DNA from: Tenuifilum sp040752515
Lineage (GTDB): Bacteria; Bacteroidota; Bacteroidia; Bacteroidales; Tenuifilaceae
DNA: 64,000 nt
NCBI GenBank assembly: GCA_040752515.1
Contig: JBFMGQ010000006.1
Coordinates: 1 to 64,000, forward strand
Reading direction: 5' to 3'
Part shown: piece by piece, positions 53,741-63,180 of the stretch
How positions within the stretch are numbered: the first letter of the stretch is position 1
Layout: each line of letters begins with the position of its first letter
The notes under the pieces: generated by a model
Database searches by the model: none
What the model saw: only the letters and a program-made list of their open reading frames with translations
Told to the model about the DNA's origin: nothing
Translations under genes and position numbers: made by a program

Positions 53741-54163
53741 TTATAACTTTTCAATATCAAAGTGAAACTCTTTCTCAATCCTTTTCCTAAAGGCATAAAG
53801 TATAAGATAGTAGGGCACCAGCACACCTAACGAGAGCAACCCTGACATCCCCTCACTAAATCCTAAGGCGTTAAACACAAAGAGGGAAACCAATAGTACG
53901 ATTAACGGAAGAATATAGCCCAGAAACAATGCCTTGTATCCGAGCGATTGCTTCATGGTAACCTTTACGGTTTCGCCAACTGTGTAGCTGTGATATGGCC
54001 TTGATACTACTACCTGTTTCTCAGCGACATCGGCCGCGGTGCAGGCTCCTTTGGCATGACAACTCGCACAGGCCGATTGGCTAATAATAACCACTCGAAT
54101 ATCGTTTGCCGTTATTGCCTCAACACGTCCTAAATGCTCAATAACATTGGATTTTGAAGACAT
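53741..54163 (-). CDS. SoxR-reducing / RseC family protein
   Basis: 140 residues from the ATG at 54163. The N-terminal cysteine-containing domain has SQSACASCHAKGACTAADVA, then two transmembrane helices (YKALFLGYILPLIVLLVSLF, SGLLSLGVLVPYYLILYAF). RseC-like proteins accompany Rnf genes and are thought to help assemble or regulate the complex. It is the first gene of the rnf operon, with rnfB starting 18 bases later. Confidence 0.88.
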   Translation of the reverse strand: MSSKSNVIEHLGRVEAITANDIRVVIISQSACASCHAKGACTAADVAEKQVVVSRPYHSYTVGETVKVTMKQSLGYKALFLGYILPLIVLLVSLFVFNALGFSEGMSGLLSLGVLVPYYLILYAFRKRIEKEFHFDIEKL

Positions 54164-54188
54164 CAAATAAAACGTTTGAAATCAACCA

Positions 54189-54196
54189 CAAAAATA
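54189..54196 (-). promoter_or_regulatory. Candidate -7 box of the rnf operon
   Basis: On the minus strand this is TATTTTTG, matching TAnnTTTG, 25 bases before the RseC-family start codon. No clear -33 TTG is seen. Confidence 0.35.
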
Positions 54197-54356
54197 TACT
54201 TCTTTGTAATTCGGTATTTAATTTTAACATGCAGTCCTTTAATTTGGAATTATTCTAAATATATTAGTAAAAAAATCCACTTTCATAAATAGCAAACGTT
54301 TGCAAAGCTTTTACCTCAATTTTGTTCGTTATTCTAATAAATTCAGCCGTTAATAA

Positions 54357-54364
54357 TACCTTTG
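54357..54364 (+). promoter_or_regulatory. Candidate -7 box of the CotH gene
   Basis: TACCTTTG, full match to TAnnTTTG, 30 bases before the TTG start of the CotH gene. The -33 element is not convincing. Confidence 0.4.
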
Positions 54365-54394
54365 CCATGTTAAGAAATTGTTAAGCGAATTATT

Positions 54395-56686
54395 TTGGAA
54401 AGGATTTTCACTTTTGCTGGTCTCCTACTTCTTTTTGTGAATGGTTACACACAAGTTGTATCCGACAATAATCCTTTGTTCGACGATAGCGAAGTTGCAC
54501 GAATTGATATCACCATAAATCCTGCACACCTACAAACCATTCTGCAGCCAGGCAATGAGGAGAGCTATACCGAATACCCCGCAACCTTTAGCATTACTTC
54601 ATCAAAATTCACTGCTGTGGTTGAAAATGTAGGGTTTAGGCTTAGGGGAAATACATCGCGTTACGCTAAAAAGAAATCGTTTAAGGTTTCGTTCAATACT
54701 TTTGAGCCAGGGAAAAAACTGAAGGGGATTGAAAAGCTAAACCTTAACGGGGAACATAATGACCCATCGATTATACGCTCGAAGCTGGTATGGGATTTAA
54801 TGAATGGTATAGGATTGCCTGCTCCACGGGCAAATCATGTTAGGTTGTACATAAACAATCAGTATTACGGGCTATACATCAATGTTGAGCACATCGACGA
54901 AAACTTTGTGAAAACACGTTTTGGCAACAACAATGGAAATCTGTATAAATGCCTTTACCCTGCCGATTTAACATATCGTAGCGCCGATCCTAATGCCTAC
55001 AAATTTGTTCAAAACGGATATAGGGTTTACGACCTTAAAACCAATACCGAACAGGATAACTACACTGATATAGCCCAACTTATCGATGTAGTAAACCGCA
55101 CGCCAGTATCGGAATTGCCAGCTAAGCTTGAGCCAATTTTCGATGTGAATAACTTCCTGAAATACCTAGCGGCAGAAGCATTAACGGGCAACTGGGACGG
55201 TTACTCATACAACCGGAACAATTTCTACCTGTATAAGAACACTATTACCGGAAGGTTTGAATTCATACCCTACGATGCCGACAATACTTTTGGTATTGAC
55301 TGGTTCAATATTGACTGGGCAACGCGCAGTGTAAACTCATGGGCAAGCAGTCAAGCCCGACCACTTACTAAAAATATTTTAGCAGTGGATGCTTACCGCA
55401 AACGTTACTACTTTTACCTAAAACAGCTAATAAATGGCCTATTTTCAACCAATACCATACAGTCGAAAGCACTTGCTCTACGTTCAAAAATCGAAACTTA
55501 CGCAGCCTCCGACCCCTATAGGTCTCTCGATTATGGTTGGAGTAGTTCCGATTTTTACAGTTCCTACTTCACTGCACTGGGCGGTCATGTTAAATACGGC
55601 TTGGTTTCATTCGTATCCAAACGCATACAATACGCAAACGCTCAGTTTAGTGTTGACAATATTCCTCCAATTGTCTCAAATGTTAGCTGGTTAGCCTACG
55701 GCTACAAAATCCCGGTTACCATTTTTGCCGATGTTGACGACGAAGAAAAGGCATACCTTAAACTACACTTTAAGGCTGGCGAAGGGAATTGGCAAATTAT
55801 CGATATGCAGAACACCAACCGAAACCACTACAAGGCTACAATTGGGCCATGGGATAAACCTGTAAAGCATATCAGCATTTACCTTGAGGCTACCGACAAT
55901 ACTGGGAAAACTACTCGCGAACCACTTTACAACGAATACACTGTAGAATTCAATGAGATTGCCATTCCGCTATGCATTAACGAGGTGATGACCTCCAACA
56001 CATCGATTTTCCCTGATGAGTTTGGTAATTACTCCGACTGGATTGAACTATATAACTATGGAGTAAACTCCGTATCGCTTCAAGGAATGAGCATAAGCGA
56101 TACCTTAGGAAAACCTGGGAAATGGGCTTTACCCGATATTACCATTAGCCCTGGCGCGTTCATCGTGCTTTGGGCCGATGGCCAACCCGAAAAAGGGAAA
56201 AATCACTTACCATTCCGCTTGAACCACGATGGAGAAGAAATTGGGCTGTTTACATCTAAAACCGATGGCTACAAGCTAATTGACGGCTTCCGCTTTAACC
56301 TATTCCCCAAAAATGCCAGTTTTGGCTACTACCCCAATGCGGTTGGTTTGCCTCAGGTTTTACTAAGCCCCACTCCGGGAATGAGCAATGTGAAAACTTC
56401 AACACAAGTTGATATGGTATTGCCTGAAATTATCGCTTACCCCAATCCATTTACCCAGACATTGATAATACGACTATCGTATCGACCAGCCTACGATTAC
56501 ACCATTTCGGCAATAAATTCGCAAGGAATAACTGTTTGGGAACAGCATGTGAAAAAAGATGAATTCACTAATTTAGAGTGGTGTCCACAAAACCTTTCAA
56601 AGGGGATCTACTTAATTGCAGTTACAGTACATGGTAAACAAAACCAAATAATTCAAACGCAAAAAGTTATTTTTGAAAAATTTTAA
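54395..56686 (+). CDS. CotH kinase family protein with lamin-tail and T9SS tail
   Basis: 763 residues. A signal peptide begins at once (FTFAGLLLLFVNGYTQ). The CotH domain spans about 30-370 (GFRLRGNTSRYAKKKSFKVS, LRIKL-like LNLNGEHNDPSIIRSKL, EFIPYDADNTFGIDW). A lamin-tail/LTD domain spans about 525-650 (INEVMTSNTSIFPDEFGNYS, DWIELYN), and a Por-type sorting tail closes it (IAYPNPFTQTLIIRLSY ... LSKGIYLIAVTV). CotH relatives are protein kinases; secretion via T9SS is inferred from the tail. The start codon must be TTG (or ATT), since no in-frame ATG precedes the signal peptide after the stop at 54371. Confidence 0.85.
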   Translation: MERIFTFAGLLLLFVNGYTQVVSDNNPLFDDSEVARIDITINPAHLQTILQPGNEESYTEYPATFSITSSKFTAVVENVGFRLRGNTSRYAKKKSFKVSFNTFEPGKKLKGIEKLNLNGEHNDPSIIRSKLVWDLMNGIGLPAPRANHVRLYINNQYYGLYINVEHIDENFVKTRFGNNNGNLYKCLYPADLTYRSADPNAYKFVQNGYRVYDLKTNTEQDNYTDIAQLIDVVNRTPVSELPAKLEPIFDVNNFLKYLAAEALTGNWDGYSYNRNNFYLYKNTITGRFEFIPYDADNTFGIDWFNIDWATRSVNSWASSQARPLTKNILAVDAYRKRYYFYLKQLINGLFSTNTIQSKALALRSKIETYAASDPYRSLDYGWSSSDFYSSYFTALGGHVKYGLVSFVSKRIQYANAQFSVDNIPPIVSNVSWLAYGYKIPVTIFADVDDEEKAYLKLHFKAGEGNWQIIDMQNTNRNHYKATIGPWDKPVKHISIYLEATDNTGKTTREPLYNEYTVEFNEIAIPLCINEVMTSNTSIFPDEFGNYSDWIELYNYGVNSVSLQGMSISDTLGKPGKWALPDITISPGAFIVLWADGQPEKGKNHLPFRLNHDGEEIGLFTSKTDGYKLIDGFRFNLFPKNASFGYYPNAVGLPQVLLSPTPGMSNVKTSTQVDMVLPEIIAYPNPFTQTLIIRLSYRPAYDYTISAINSQGITVWEQHVKKDEFTNLEWCPQNLSKGIYLIAVTVHGKQNQIIQTQKVIFEKF

Positions 56687-56690
56687 ATGG

Positions 56691-57404
56691 ATGATACGCA
56701 GTAAATCGCTTTTAAAAATTCTAATAATATTATCAATCAGTCTGTTAGCCTACAATGCTTACACACAGGAGGCCCGTTCGCTATGGAGTGGCGCTGAACT
56801 GCAATTGCCGTTTTCTAAAGCGTTTCGTGTTACTCTTTCGCCTGAGCTAAGGCTAACCGACGAAAAGAGGATTGATGATTTTATTCTTGAAGCCGATGCT
56901 CAACTCCGTATCCATAAGCTGCTACAGCCTACAATTTCATATAGGTACTACCGATTTTACGACGATCCAGGAGAGTATTTCAACGGTCAACGTTTAGGCT
57001 TAGGGGTAAACTCATCGGCCGAATTTGGCCGGTTTAAGCTAACTAATCGCCTATACTACTTTCATAGGCTAATCAACCGATATGGATACGGCTACTCCAT
57101 TGAGACCCGAAGGGAAATCCGCGAGGGACTAAAACTTTCATACAACATTCCGCGCTCAAAACTTGAACCTTTTGTGCAAACCGAAATCTATTTCGACCTT
57201 TCGCCAGACCGCAACCATGAATTTTCAAAAATTAGGGTTAGAACTGGTTTGGGATACCCCTTTAATAAGCGCTCAAGTATCGACCTTTTTTTTCAAGTAC
57301 AGGATAAACTTAATACTAATAATCCTCTCAGAACCTATACCATTGGCGTCTTTTACAACTATAAACTTCCAACACCAAAACCTAAACCCGTTGATATAGA
57401 GTAA
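56691..57404 (+). CDS. DUF2490 outer-membrane protein
   Basis: 237 residues. The signal peptide ends near AYTQEARSLW. The rest is an alternating beta-barrel pattern with LWSGAELQLPFSKAFRVTLS and LQPTISYRYYRFYD, characteristic of DUF2490, a family of presumed outer-membrane barrels without known function. The start is the ATG at 56691, four bases after the CotH gene stop, so the two are probably co-transcribed and may act together at the surface. Confidence 0.85.
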   Translation: MIRSKSLLKILIILSISLLAYNAYTQEARSLWSGAELQLPFSKAFRVTLSPELRLTDEKRIDDFILEADAQLRIHKLLQPTISYRYYRFYDDPGEYFNGQRLGLGVNSSAEFGRFKLTNRLYYFHRLINRYGYGYSIETRREIREGLKLSYNIPRSKLEPFVQTEIYFDLSPDRNHEFSKIRVRTGLGYPFNKRSSIDLFFQVQDKLNTNNPLRTYTIGVFYNYKLPTPKPKPVDIE

Positions 57405-57430
57405 ATGTATTATTAACCATTTTAAAGTAT

Positions 57431-57438
57431 TACCTTTG
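57431..57438 (+). promoter_or_regulatory. Candidate -7 box of the ABC-F gene
   Basis: TACCTTTG, full match to TAnnTTTG, 25 bases before the ATG at 57463. It supports that ATG over the earlier frame opening at 57436, which overlaps the box. Confidence 0.45.
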
Positions 57439-57462
57439 CAGCAATTTTATTGCTGTTTTACA

Positions 57463-59424
57463 ATGATTTCGGTTAATAATCTTACTCTTAGCTTTGGCGG
57501 TTTCGACCTATTCAAGGGCATAAGTTTTCAGCTGAACGACGATGAGCGGGTTGGGCTTGTTGGCAAAAATGGAGCTGGTAAAACAACCCTGCTCAGGCTA
57601 ATTGCCGGCGAACTTCAACCCACAAAAGGAAACATATCGCTGCCGGCTGGGGTAAGGTTAGGCTATTTGCCCCAGCAAATGAAACTGGCATCGGGCAAAA
57701 CGGTAATTGAGGAAACCCGCAAGGCTTTCACCGAAATCATTCATATTAAAAATGATATAAGCCACATATCGGATCAAATTGCTCATCGCACCGATTACGA
57801 AAGCAAGGAATACCTTGGCCTGATCAACAAGCTTACCGAACTTAACGACCGTTACTCCATACTTGAGGGAGATACAGCCGATGCGCGAGCAGAGCAAACC
57901 CTTTTAGGCTTAGGTTTCAGGCGAACCGATTTCACTTGCCAAACCACTGAGTTTAGTGGTGGATGGCGTATGCGCATTGAGTTAGCCAAAATATTGCTTC
58001 AAAACCCACAGGTTCTGCTGCTGGACGAGCCAACCAACCATCTGGATATTGAATCGATACAATGGTTGGAGGATTACCTAAAAAACTTTCAGGGGGCATT
58101 GCTGCTCATCTCCCACGACCGCGCTTTTCTCGATAACGTTACGCAACGTACCATCGAAATTTCGCTGGGTAATATTTACGATTACCGCGTTCCCTACTCC
58201 CAGTATGTTGAATTGCGCCGTGAGCGGCGCGAACAGCAAATGGCTGCCTACCGCAACCAGCAAAAACTGATTGAAGACACCCAAGAGTTTATTGATAGGT
58301 TCCGCTACAAGGCAACCAAAGCCGTTCAAGTTCAATCGCGTATCAAGATGCTTGAACGTATGGATATCATTGAGGTTGATGAAGAAGATACAGCAACGCT
58401 AAACATCCGATTTCCCGAAGCGCCCCGCTCAGGCGATGTGGTTGTTGAGGCTAAAGGTGTAGCAAAAAGGTTTGGAAGCAAACTCGTTTTTTCCGATGTG
58501 CATTTCACCATTGAGCGCGGCCAAAAGATTGCTTTTGTTGGCCGGAATGGAGAAGGTAAAACTACCATGAGCCGAATAATTGTAGGCGAACTTCCTTACG
58601 AAGGTCACCTTAAAATAGGGCATAATGTTTCCATAGGTTATTTTGCCCAAAACCAGGATGAACTGCTTGATGGCTCACTAACTGTGCTTGAAACCATCGA
58701 CCATGTGGCGGTAGGCGATATTCGAACCCGCATGCGCGATATACTTGGCGCATTCCTTTTCCGCGGCGAGGATGTTGACAAGCGCGTAAGCGTGCTATCG
58801 GGCGGTGAGCGGAATAGGCTAGCCATGGCAAAACTTATGCTTCAACCCTACAACCTGCTTGTTCTGGACGAGCCCACCAATCACCTGGATATGCGCTCAA
58901 AAGATGTTCTGAAAAACGCCTTACAGGCATATAACGGGACTGTAATTGTCGTTTCGCACGACCGCGATTTCCTTAATGGGCTGGTCGATAAAATTTATGA
59001 GTTTACCGATGGCAAAGTCAAGGAACACCTTGGTGGCATTTACGATTTTTTGCAGCGCAAAAAGTTGGAAAGCCTGAAAGAGTTGGAAACTAAACAGGCT
59101 GAGCAAAAGGTTAAAAATGCAAGCAATACCCCCTCCGATCAAAAGGTTCAGTGGGAGGAGCGAAAGGAACTTGACAGGCAAATCCGAAAATTGGAAACGC
59201 AGGTTGAGAAACTTGAAAAGGAGATTGCAGGGTTAGAAATCGAAATTGCCGAAACCGACCAAAAACTCTCGAACCCTGCTGCCCATGGCATCAATTTATC
59301 CGATAAAGAGTTCTTCAAACAATACGAAAGCTACAAGAGCGAACTAATGTCGAAAATGGAACATTGGGAAAGCCTTATGGCTCAAATTGAAGAGCTGAAA
59401 GCAAAACGAAACTACACAAACTAA
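57463..59424 (+). CDS. ABC-F family ATPase (Uup/EttA-like)
   Basis: 653 residues, two ABC domains without a membrane domain. Walker A motifs are GLVGKNGAGKTTLL and AFVGRNGEGKTTMS; signatures are FSGGWRMRIELAK and LSGGERNRLAMAK; Walker B motifs are LLLDEPTNHLD and LVLDEPTNHLD. A linker of about 70 residues lies between them, and a Uup-like C-terminal coiled coil follows (KELDRQIRKLETQVEKLEKE). ABC-F proteins act on the ribosome as translation factors, and some give antibiotic resistance; the coiled coil favours a Uup-type housekeeping role. It starts six bases upstream of the rlmB start spacing and may share its message. Confidence 0.92.
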   Translation: MISVNNLTLSFGGFDLFKGISFQLNDDERVGLVGKNGAGKTTLLRLIAGELQPTKGNISLPAGVRLGYLPQQMKLASGKTVIEETRKAFTEIIHIKNDISHISDQIAHRTDYESKEYLGLINKLTELNDRYSILEGDTADARAEQTLLGLGFRRTDFTCQTTEFSGGWRMRIELAKILLQNPQVLLLDEPTNHLDIESIQWLEDYLKNFQGALLLISHDRAFLDNVTQRTIEISLGNIYDYRVPYSQYVELRRERREQQMAAYRNQQKLIEDTQEFIDRFRYKATKAVQVQSRIKMLERMDIIEVDEEDTATLNIRFPEAPRSGDVVVEAKGVAKRFGSKLVFSDVHFTIERGQKIAFVGRNGEGKTTMSRIIVGELPYEGHLKIGHNVSIGYFAQNQDELLDGSLTVLETIDHVAVGDIRTRMRDILGAFLFRGEDVDKRVSVLSGGERNRLAMAKLMLQPYNLLVLDEPTNHLDMRSKDVLKNALQAYNGTVIVVSHDRDFLNGLVDKIYEFTDGKVKEHLGGIYDFLQRKKLESLKELETKQAEQKVKNASNTPSDQKVQWEERKELDRQIRKLETQVEKLEKEIAGLEIEIAETDQKLSNPAAHGINLSDKEFFKQYESYKSELMSKMEHWESLMAQIEELKAKRNYTN

Positions 59425-59429
59425 TACCA

Positions 59430-60170
59430 ATGGAAAACTCCGAGAACGTAATATTTGGAATCAGGGCTGTTATAGAAGCCTTAAATGCTGGCGCTAAAAT
59501 CAGTAAGGTAATTGTCCGCCAAGGGCTTACCGGGAACTTGGCATCGGAGCTGATGGGAATACTAAAACACAACAATATTCCCTTTCAGTATTTGCCCAAC
59601 GAGGCCTTTTCAAAGTATAAGGACAAAAATCATCAGGGTGTAGTAGCATTTACTTCACCCATTGAGGTTTACAGGATTGAAGATATTTTACCGCAGCTCC
59701 AGGAAAAGACCAATTCCCCATTCTTACTTATACTCGACCGTGTAACCGATGTCCGAAACTTTGGCGCCATTGTCCGAACCGCTGAATGCGCTGGCGTCGA
59801 CACCATTATTGTCCCTGCAAAGGGCGCTGCAAACATTGGCAGCGATGCCATTAAAACCTCTGCCGGTGCGCTTTACAATGTACCCATTTGCAGGGTTGGC
59901 AGTTTAAAAATGCTTTGCTATCAGCTCCGTGACTATGGGTACAGGATTGTTTCGGCAAGCGAACGAGGCGAAAAACTTCTTTATGAAGCCAACCTTACTG
60001 GACCAATTGCCGTGGTAATGGGGGCTGAAGATACCGGTATCCATCCTGAAGTACTGAGGCTTTCGCACGAAATTGTTCGCATTCCCCTGAAAGGAAAAAT
60101 TGAATCGCTCAATGTATCGGTGGCAACTGGAATAGTTCTTTTTGAGGCAGTAAGGCAACGCAGTCTATAG
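59430..60170 (+). CDS. rlmB: 23S rRNA 2'-O-methyltransferase RlmB (TrmH family)
   Basis: SPOUT methyltransferase of 246 residues, probably methylating G2251 of 23S rRNA. The N-terminal L30-like substrate domain begins VIFGIRAVIEALNAGAKISK. The knotted catalytic domain has ILDRVTDVRNFGAIVRTAEC, VMGAEDTGIHPEVL and the final IESLNVSVATGIVLFEA. RlmB and paralogous SpoU enzymes are hard to separate; the YLPNEAFSKYKDKNHQGVVA segment fits RlmB. It starts six bases after the ABC-F stop and overlaps the convergent patatin gene by six bases. Confidence 0.88.
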   Translation: MENSENVIFGIRAVIEALNAGAKISKVIVRQGLTGNLASELMGILKHNNIPFQYLPNEAFSKYKDKNHQGVVAFTSPIEVYRIEDILPQLQEKTNSPFLLILDRVTDVRNFGAIVRTAECAGVDTIIVPAKGAANIGSDAIKTSAGALYNVPICRVGSLKMLCYQLRDYGYRIVSASERGEKLLYEANLTGPIAVVMGAEDTGIHPEVLRLSHEIVRIPLKGKIESLNVSVATGIVLFEAVRQRSL

Positions 60171-61094
60171 CCCCTTTTCATCTAAAGCCATAGCGCATTG
60201 CCTACGTCCATAGTCAATCAACTCGGCTGCCTTGTAAAACTCAAATACTGTAGCCGAATTTTTCGATATGGAAACCAGCACATCGGGTGGTGTTACCCTT
60301 ATTGCATATTGCGTTAGCTGCGATTGCATGAGCTGAACCGAACGCATAGCCAAATCGAAATAGCCAATACTTTTGGGTGATATTCTCCCTTGCTTTTCAC
60401 CCTCCTTGGTGGTTGTAGGGGTATGCCCAAAAAGCCTATCCCACCTATCGATAAGCTGTTCTATTTTGGGATTATCCTTTAGCCAACTATTCTTTACTTG
60501 CTTGCTGTTTTGCCTAAACGCTGGTTCATAAGGGGTAATGGCATTTAAATCGACAGCCACAAGCAAATCGTTGGTATTACGTTCGACATACTCTAAGGGC
60601 AAGGGCGAAAGCACTCCTCCGTCAACCAGTAAAGTGCCATTGTATGGCATGGGGGTGAATACACTTGGGATAGATATGGAGGCACGAATGGCATTTTGAA
60701 GATTTCCAGAATTAAAAACAACAAGCTGATTATTAATAATATCAACAGCTACAGCGGTATATGGAACGGGTAACTCTTCAATATTAACATTGGGAATCAT
60801 ATTGAGTTCCTGCATCTTCTCAAAAACCTTTTGCCCCTTAACAATACCCTTCGATGAGAATGTAAAATCAATCAGCGTTAGGATATCGATCTTATCGAGT
60901 TTCAATATCCAGTTCTTGTATTCATCCAATTTATTTGTGGCCAGCAGCCCGCCAACAAGCGCACCCATCGATGAGCCGGAGATAGATGTTATGCTGTAAC
61001 CCCGCTGGGTTAACTCCTCAATCACCCCAATATGGGCTAAGCCACGAGCACCTCCACTTCCAAGCACCAATGCAACATTCTTTGACTTTGCCAT
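60165..61094 (-). CDS. Patatin-like phospholipase family protein
   Basis: 309 residues with all parts of the patatin Ser-Asp dyad. The oxyanion loop is LGSGGARGLAHIGVIEEL, the nucleophile elbow GSSMGALVGGLL (GXSXG), and the catalytic Asp is in LLVDGGVLSPLPLEYV (DGG). No signal peptide is seen, and relatives such as RssA are cytosolic. It would hydrolyse acyl esters of lipids. The C-terminal third (about 200-309) is a helical extension of unknown role. Confidence 0.9.
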   Translation of the reverse strand: MAKSKNVALVLGSGGARGLAHIGVIEELTQRGYSITSISGSSMGALVGGLLATNKLDEYKNWILKLDKIDILTLIDFTFSSKGIVKGQKVFEKMQELNMIPNVNIEELPVPYTAVAVDIINNQLVVFNSGNLQNAIRASISIPSVFTPMPYNGTLLVDGGVLSPLPLEYVERNTNDLLVAVDLNAITPYEPAFRQNSKQVKNSWLKDNPKIEQLIDRWDRLFGHTPTTTKEGEKQGRISPKSIGYFDLAMRSVQLMQSQLTQYAIRVTPPDVLVSISKNSATVFEFYKAAELIDYGRRQCAMALDEKGL

Positions 61095-61172
61095 ATTATT
61101 CTGAATTAAATGTTAATGACCAGTTCTCAGTTTCAAAGAATGTTTCAAAAAGCAAAAAACGGAATCAGTAGC

Positions 61173-61646
61173 CTAATACTTTATCTTGTTTTCCTTTTTA
61201 TCCCACTCTCTAAAAGGCACAACGCCCTTTTCGGGGCTAACGTGAATGAACGGAATTCGGCGACGGTCGAACGAAAGGTTTACCTCATCGTAAATAAAAC
61301 TATCGTCGAAACCATGGTACGATGCCATATGGCGATTGGCCGAGTAGTAAACCTTATCGAGACGAGCCCAGTAGATTGCCCCAAAGCACATAGGGCAAGG
61401 CTCGCATGAGGTGTATAGAACACAACCATTTAGCTGAAAGGTATTTAAATTCCTACAGGCATCGCGAATGGCCATTACCTCAGCGTGGGCTGTTGGATCG
61501 TTTGTAGATGTTACATGGTTATTGCCACGCCCAACAATTTTACCATCTTTAACCACAATGGCACCAAATGGACCTCCCTCGTCGGCCATTACACCCTCAA
61601 CAGCTAACTTAATGGCTTCGTCCATGAATTTTTCATGTTCAATCAT
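61173..61646 (-). CDS. Nucleoside/guanine deaminase (CDA fold)
   Basis: 157-residue zinc deaminase. The zinc site is in DPTAHAEVMAIRDAC (His and catalytic Glu) and TSCEPCPMCFGAIYWA (two Cys). The C-terminal half SANRHMASYHGFDDSFIYDE resembles bacterial guanine deaminase (GuaD) more than the tRNA adenosine deaminase TadA. It would convert guanine to xanthine. A single gene. Confidence 0.88.
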   Translation of the reverse strand: MIEHEKFMDEAIKLAVEGVMADEGGPFGAIVVKDGKIVGRGNNHVTSTNDPTAHAEVMAIRDACRNLNTFQLNGCVLYTSCEPCPMCFGAIYWARLDKVYYSANRHMASYHGFDDSFIYDEVNLSFDRRRIPFIHVSPEKGVVPFREWDKKENKIKY

Positions 61647-61737
61647 AGTAGCAACCTATAAATCATTTCCAATTTAAGCAGATATTGTAATAAATGCAAA
61701 AGTTTGATGGTAATGCTTGGATATTTCAAAAACCAAA

Positions 61738-61838
61738 GGGCTGTCTCAAAATTTGCGGATCAAAAATCACTCATTAAAAATTTCCATTGCTGCCCCATTT
61801 TTTAAAGTTATATGTTTACCCTATTTTGAGACACCCCC
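61738..61838. mobile_element. MITE-like element
   Basis: About 101 bases bounded by inverted repeats GGGCTGTCTCAAAAT (61738-61752) and ATTTTGAGACACCCC (61823-61837), 14 of 15 positions matching. There is no coding capacity inside. The ends look like those of an insertion sequence, so this is probably a non-autonomous relic. A target duplication is not clear. Confidence 0.6.
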
Positions 61839-61843
61839 TTTAA

Positions 61844-63115
61844 CTAAAGATTACCATTGGTAATTGCTCTAATATCGTCGCTCGACATGCGTTGAAATAC
61901 CTTTAAATCGAATACAGGCAATGCGGCCATAATATGGTCGAGTATTTCCGATTGAATAATGGCATACCTGGCAAAGCGCTTTTCATAAAGGAAACAATAG
62001 ATTTCCATTGGAATACCATACTCAACAGGCTGTTTAAGATGAACTACAAGGGTTAATTTATTATTGACTTCAGGGTGATGGAACAAGTATTCCTGCACGT
62101 AATGCCTGAATAAATTGAGGTTGGTTTGCGCACCAGCATTCATTAGCTGAATAGGGTCGGGCTCATGTAACTTATCAACATCAATATCCTTAACCTTTCC
62201 AGCGATTAGGTTTATTTTCGATAGCTTTTGGATAAGTTCCCTATCGCAAAACTTAACGGTTTTGGAATCGATGATAATTGATTTAGTAACCCTTCGGCCA
62301 GCCGATTCTTCCATGCCTCGCCAGTTCTTGAAGCTCTCGTTGATAAGGGCAAAAGGGGGAACAGTAGTTATGGTATTGTCAAAGTTTTGAACCTTTACGG
62401 TGGTAAGGCTAATGTCAATTACCGTTCCATCGAGGTTTCTTCCGGGCATCTCAATCCAATCGCCAAGTTTAAGCATCTCATTTGCCGAAAGCTGTATTGA
62501 TGCCACCAAGCCGGTTATAACATCCTTGAAAACCAACATCAAAACGGCGGTTGAAGCACCTAAACCGACCAGAATTGATGCCGGGTTTTTGTTGATAATT
62601 ATTCCAATAATCAAAATACCTGCAAAAACGTAAATAATTATTTTAAGCACCTGCAGGTACCCTTTGATTGGCCTATTCTTGGCGTATGGTAACTCCTGGT
62701 AGATTTCGTTGACAGTATCGAGAAAAGCATTAAATACACTGATGGCAATAAAAATCATGTAGATTTTTGTGAGAGCCTGCAGAAACACGGTAACCTTGGG
62801 CGAATAGTCATATAGGGCGATTCCCAGGGTCAGATATATTACTATTGCTGGAGCAAAGTGCGCTAAACGGTGGAAGAACCGTTTTTCAACCAAAACATCG
62901 TCCCATTCGGTTTTGGTGCGCTTGGCCACACGTGCCATGGTAGTTAAAAAAATCCGCTTGGCAATAAAATCGGCAATTATTGCAAGTATGAAAATGGCTC
63001 CAAGCGATATAGCCACCTTAAAAAGTTGGGCAAATGTTTCGTTTATACCTTGGCTTAAAAGCCACGACTCCAGGTCTTCCAGGAATAGATACTTTCGAAG
63101 TGCTTGTTCTTCCAT
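61844..63115 (-). CDS. Mechanosensitive channel, MscS family
   Basis: 423 residues. Five or so transmembrane helices come first, then the MscS pore helix and beta domain: ILVGLGASTAVLMLVFKDVI, ANEMLKLGDWIEMPGRNLDG, VIDISLTTVKVQNFDNTIT. The soluble C-terminal domain is larger than in E. coli MscS, resembling the YbdG/MscM type. It would open under membrane tension to release solutes. Single gene; a MITE-like element lies just after its stop codon. Confidence 0.93.
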   Translation of the reverse strand: MEEQALRKYLFLEDLESWLLSQGINETFAQLFKVAISLGAIFILAIIADFIAKRIFLTTMARVAKRTKTEWDDVLVEKRFFHRLAHFAPAIVIYLTLGIALYDYSPKVTVFLQALTKIYMIFIAISVFNAFLDTVNEIYQELPYAKNRPIKGYLQVLKIIIYVFAGILIIGIIINKNPASILVGLGASTAVLMLVFKDVITGLVASIQLSANEMLKLGDWIEMPGRNLDGTVIDISLTTVKVQNFDNTITTVPPFALINESFKNWRGMEESAGRRVTKSIIIDSKTVKFCDRELIQKLSKINLIAGKVKDIDVDKLHEPDPIQLMNAGAQTNLNLFRHYVQEYLFHHPEVNNKLTLVVHLKQPVEYGIPMEIYCFLYEKRFARYAIIQSEILDHIMAALPVFDLKVFQRMSSDDIRAITNGNL

Positions 63116-63180
63116 ATTCTTTAATCTTTATGTCGAAAACTATTTGGCTGAACTAAGTGTAATTATCTGCAAATATAGCA

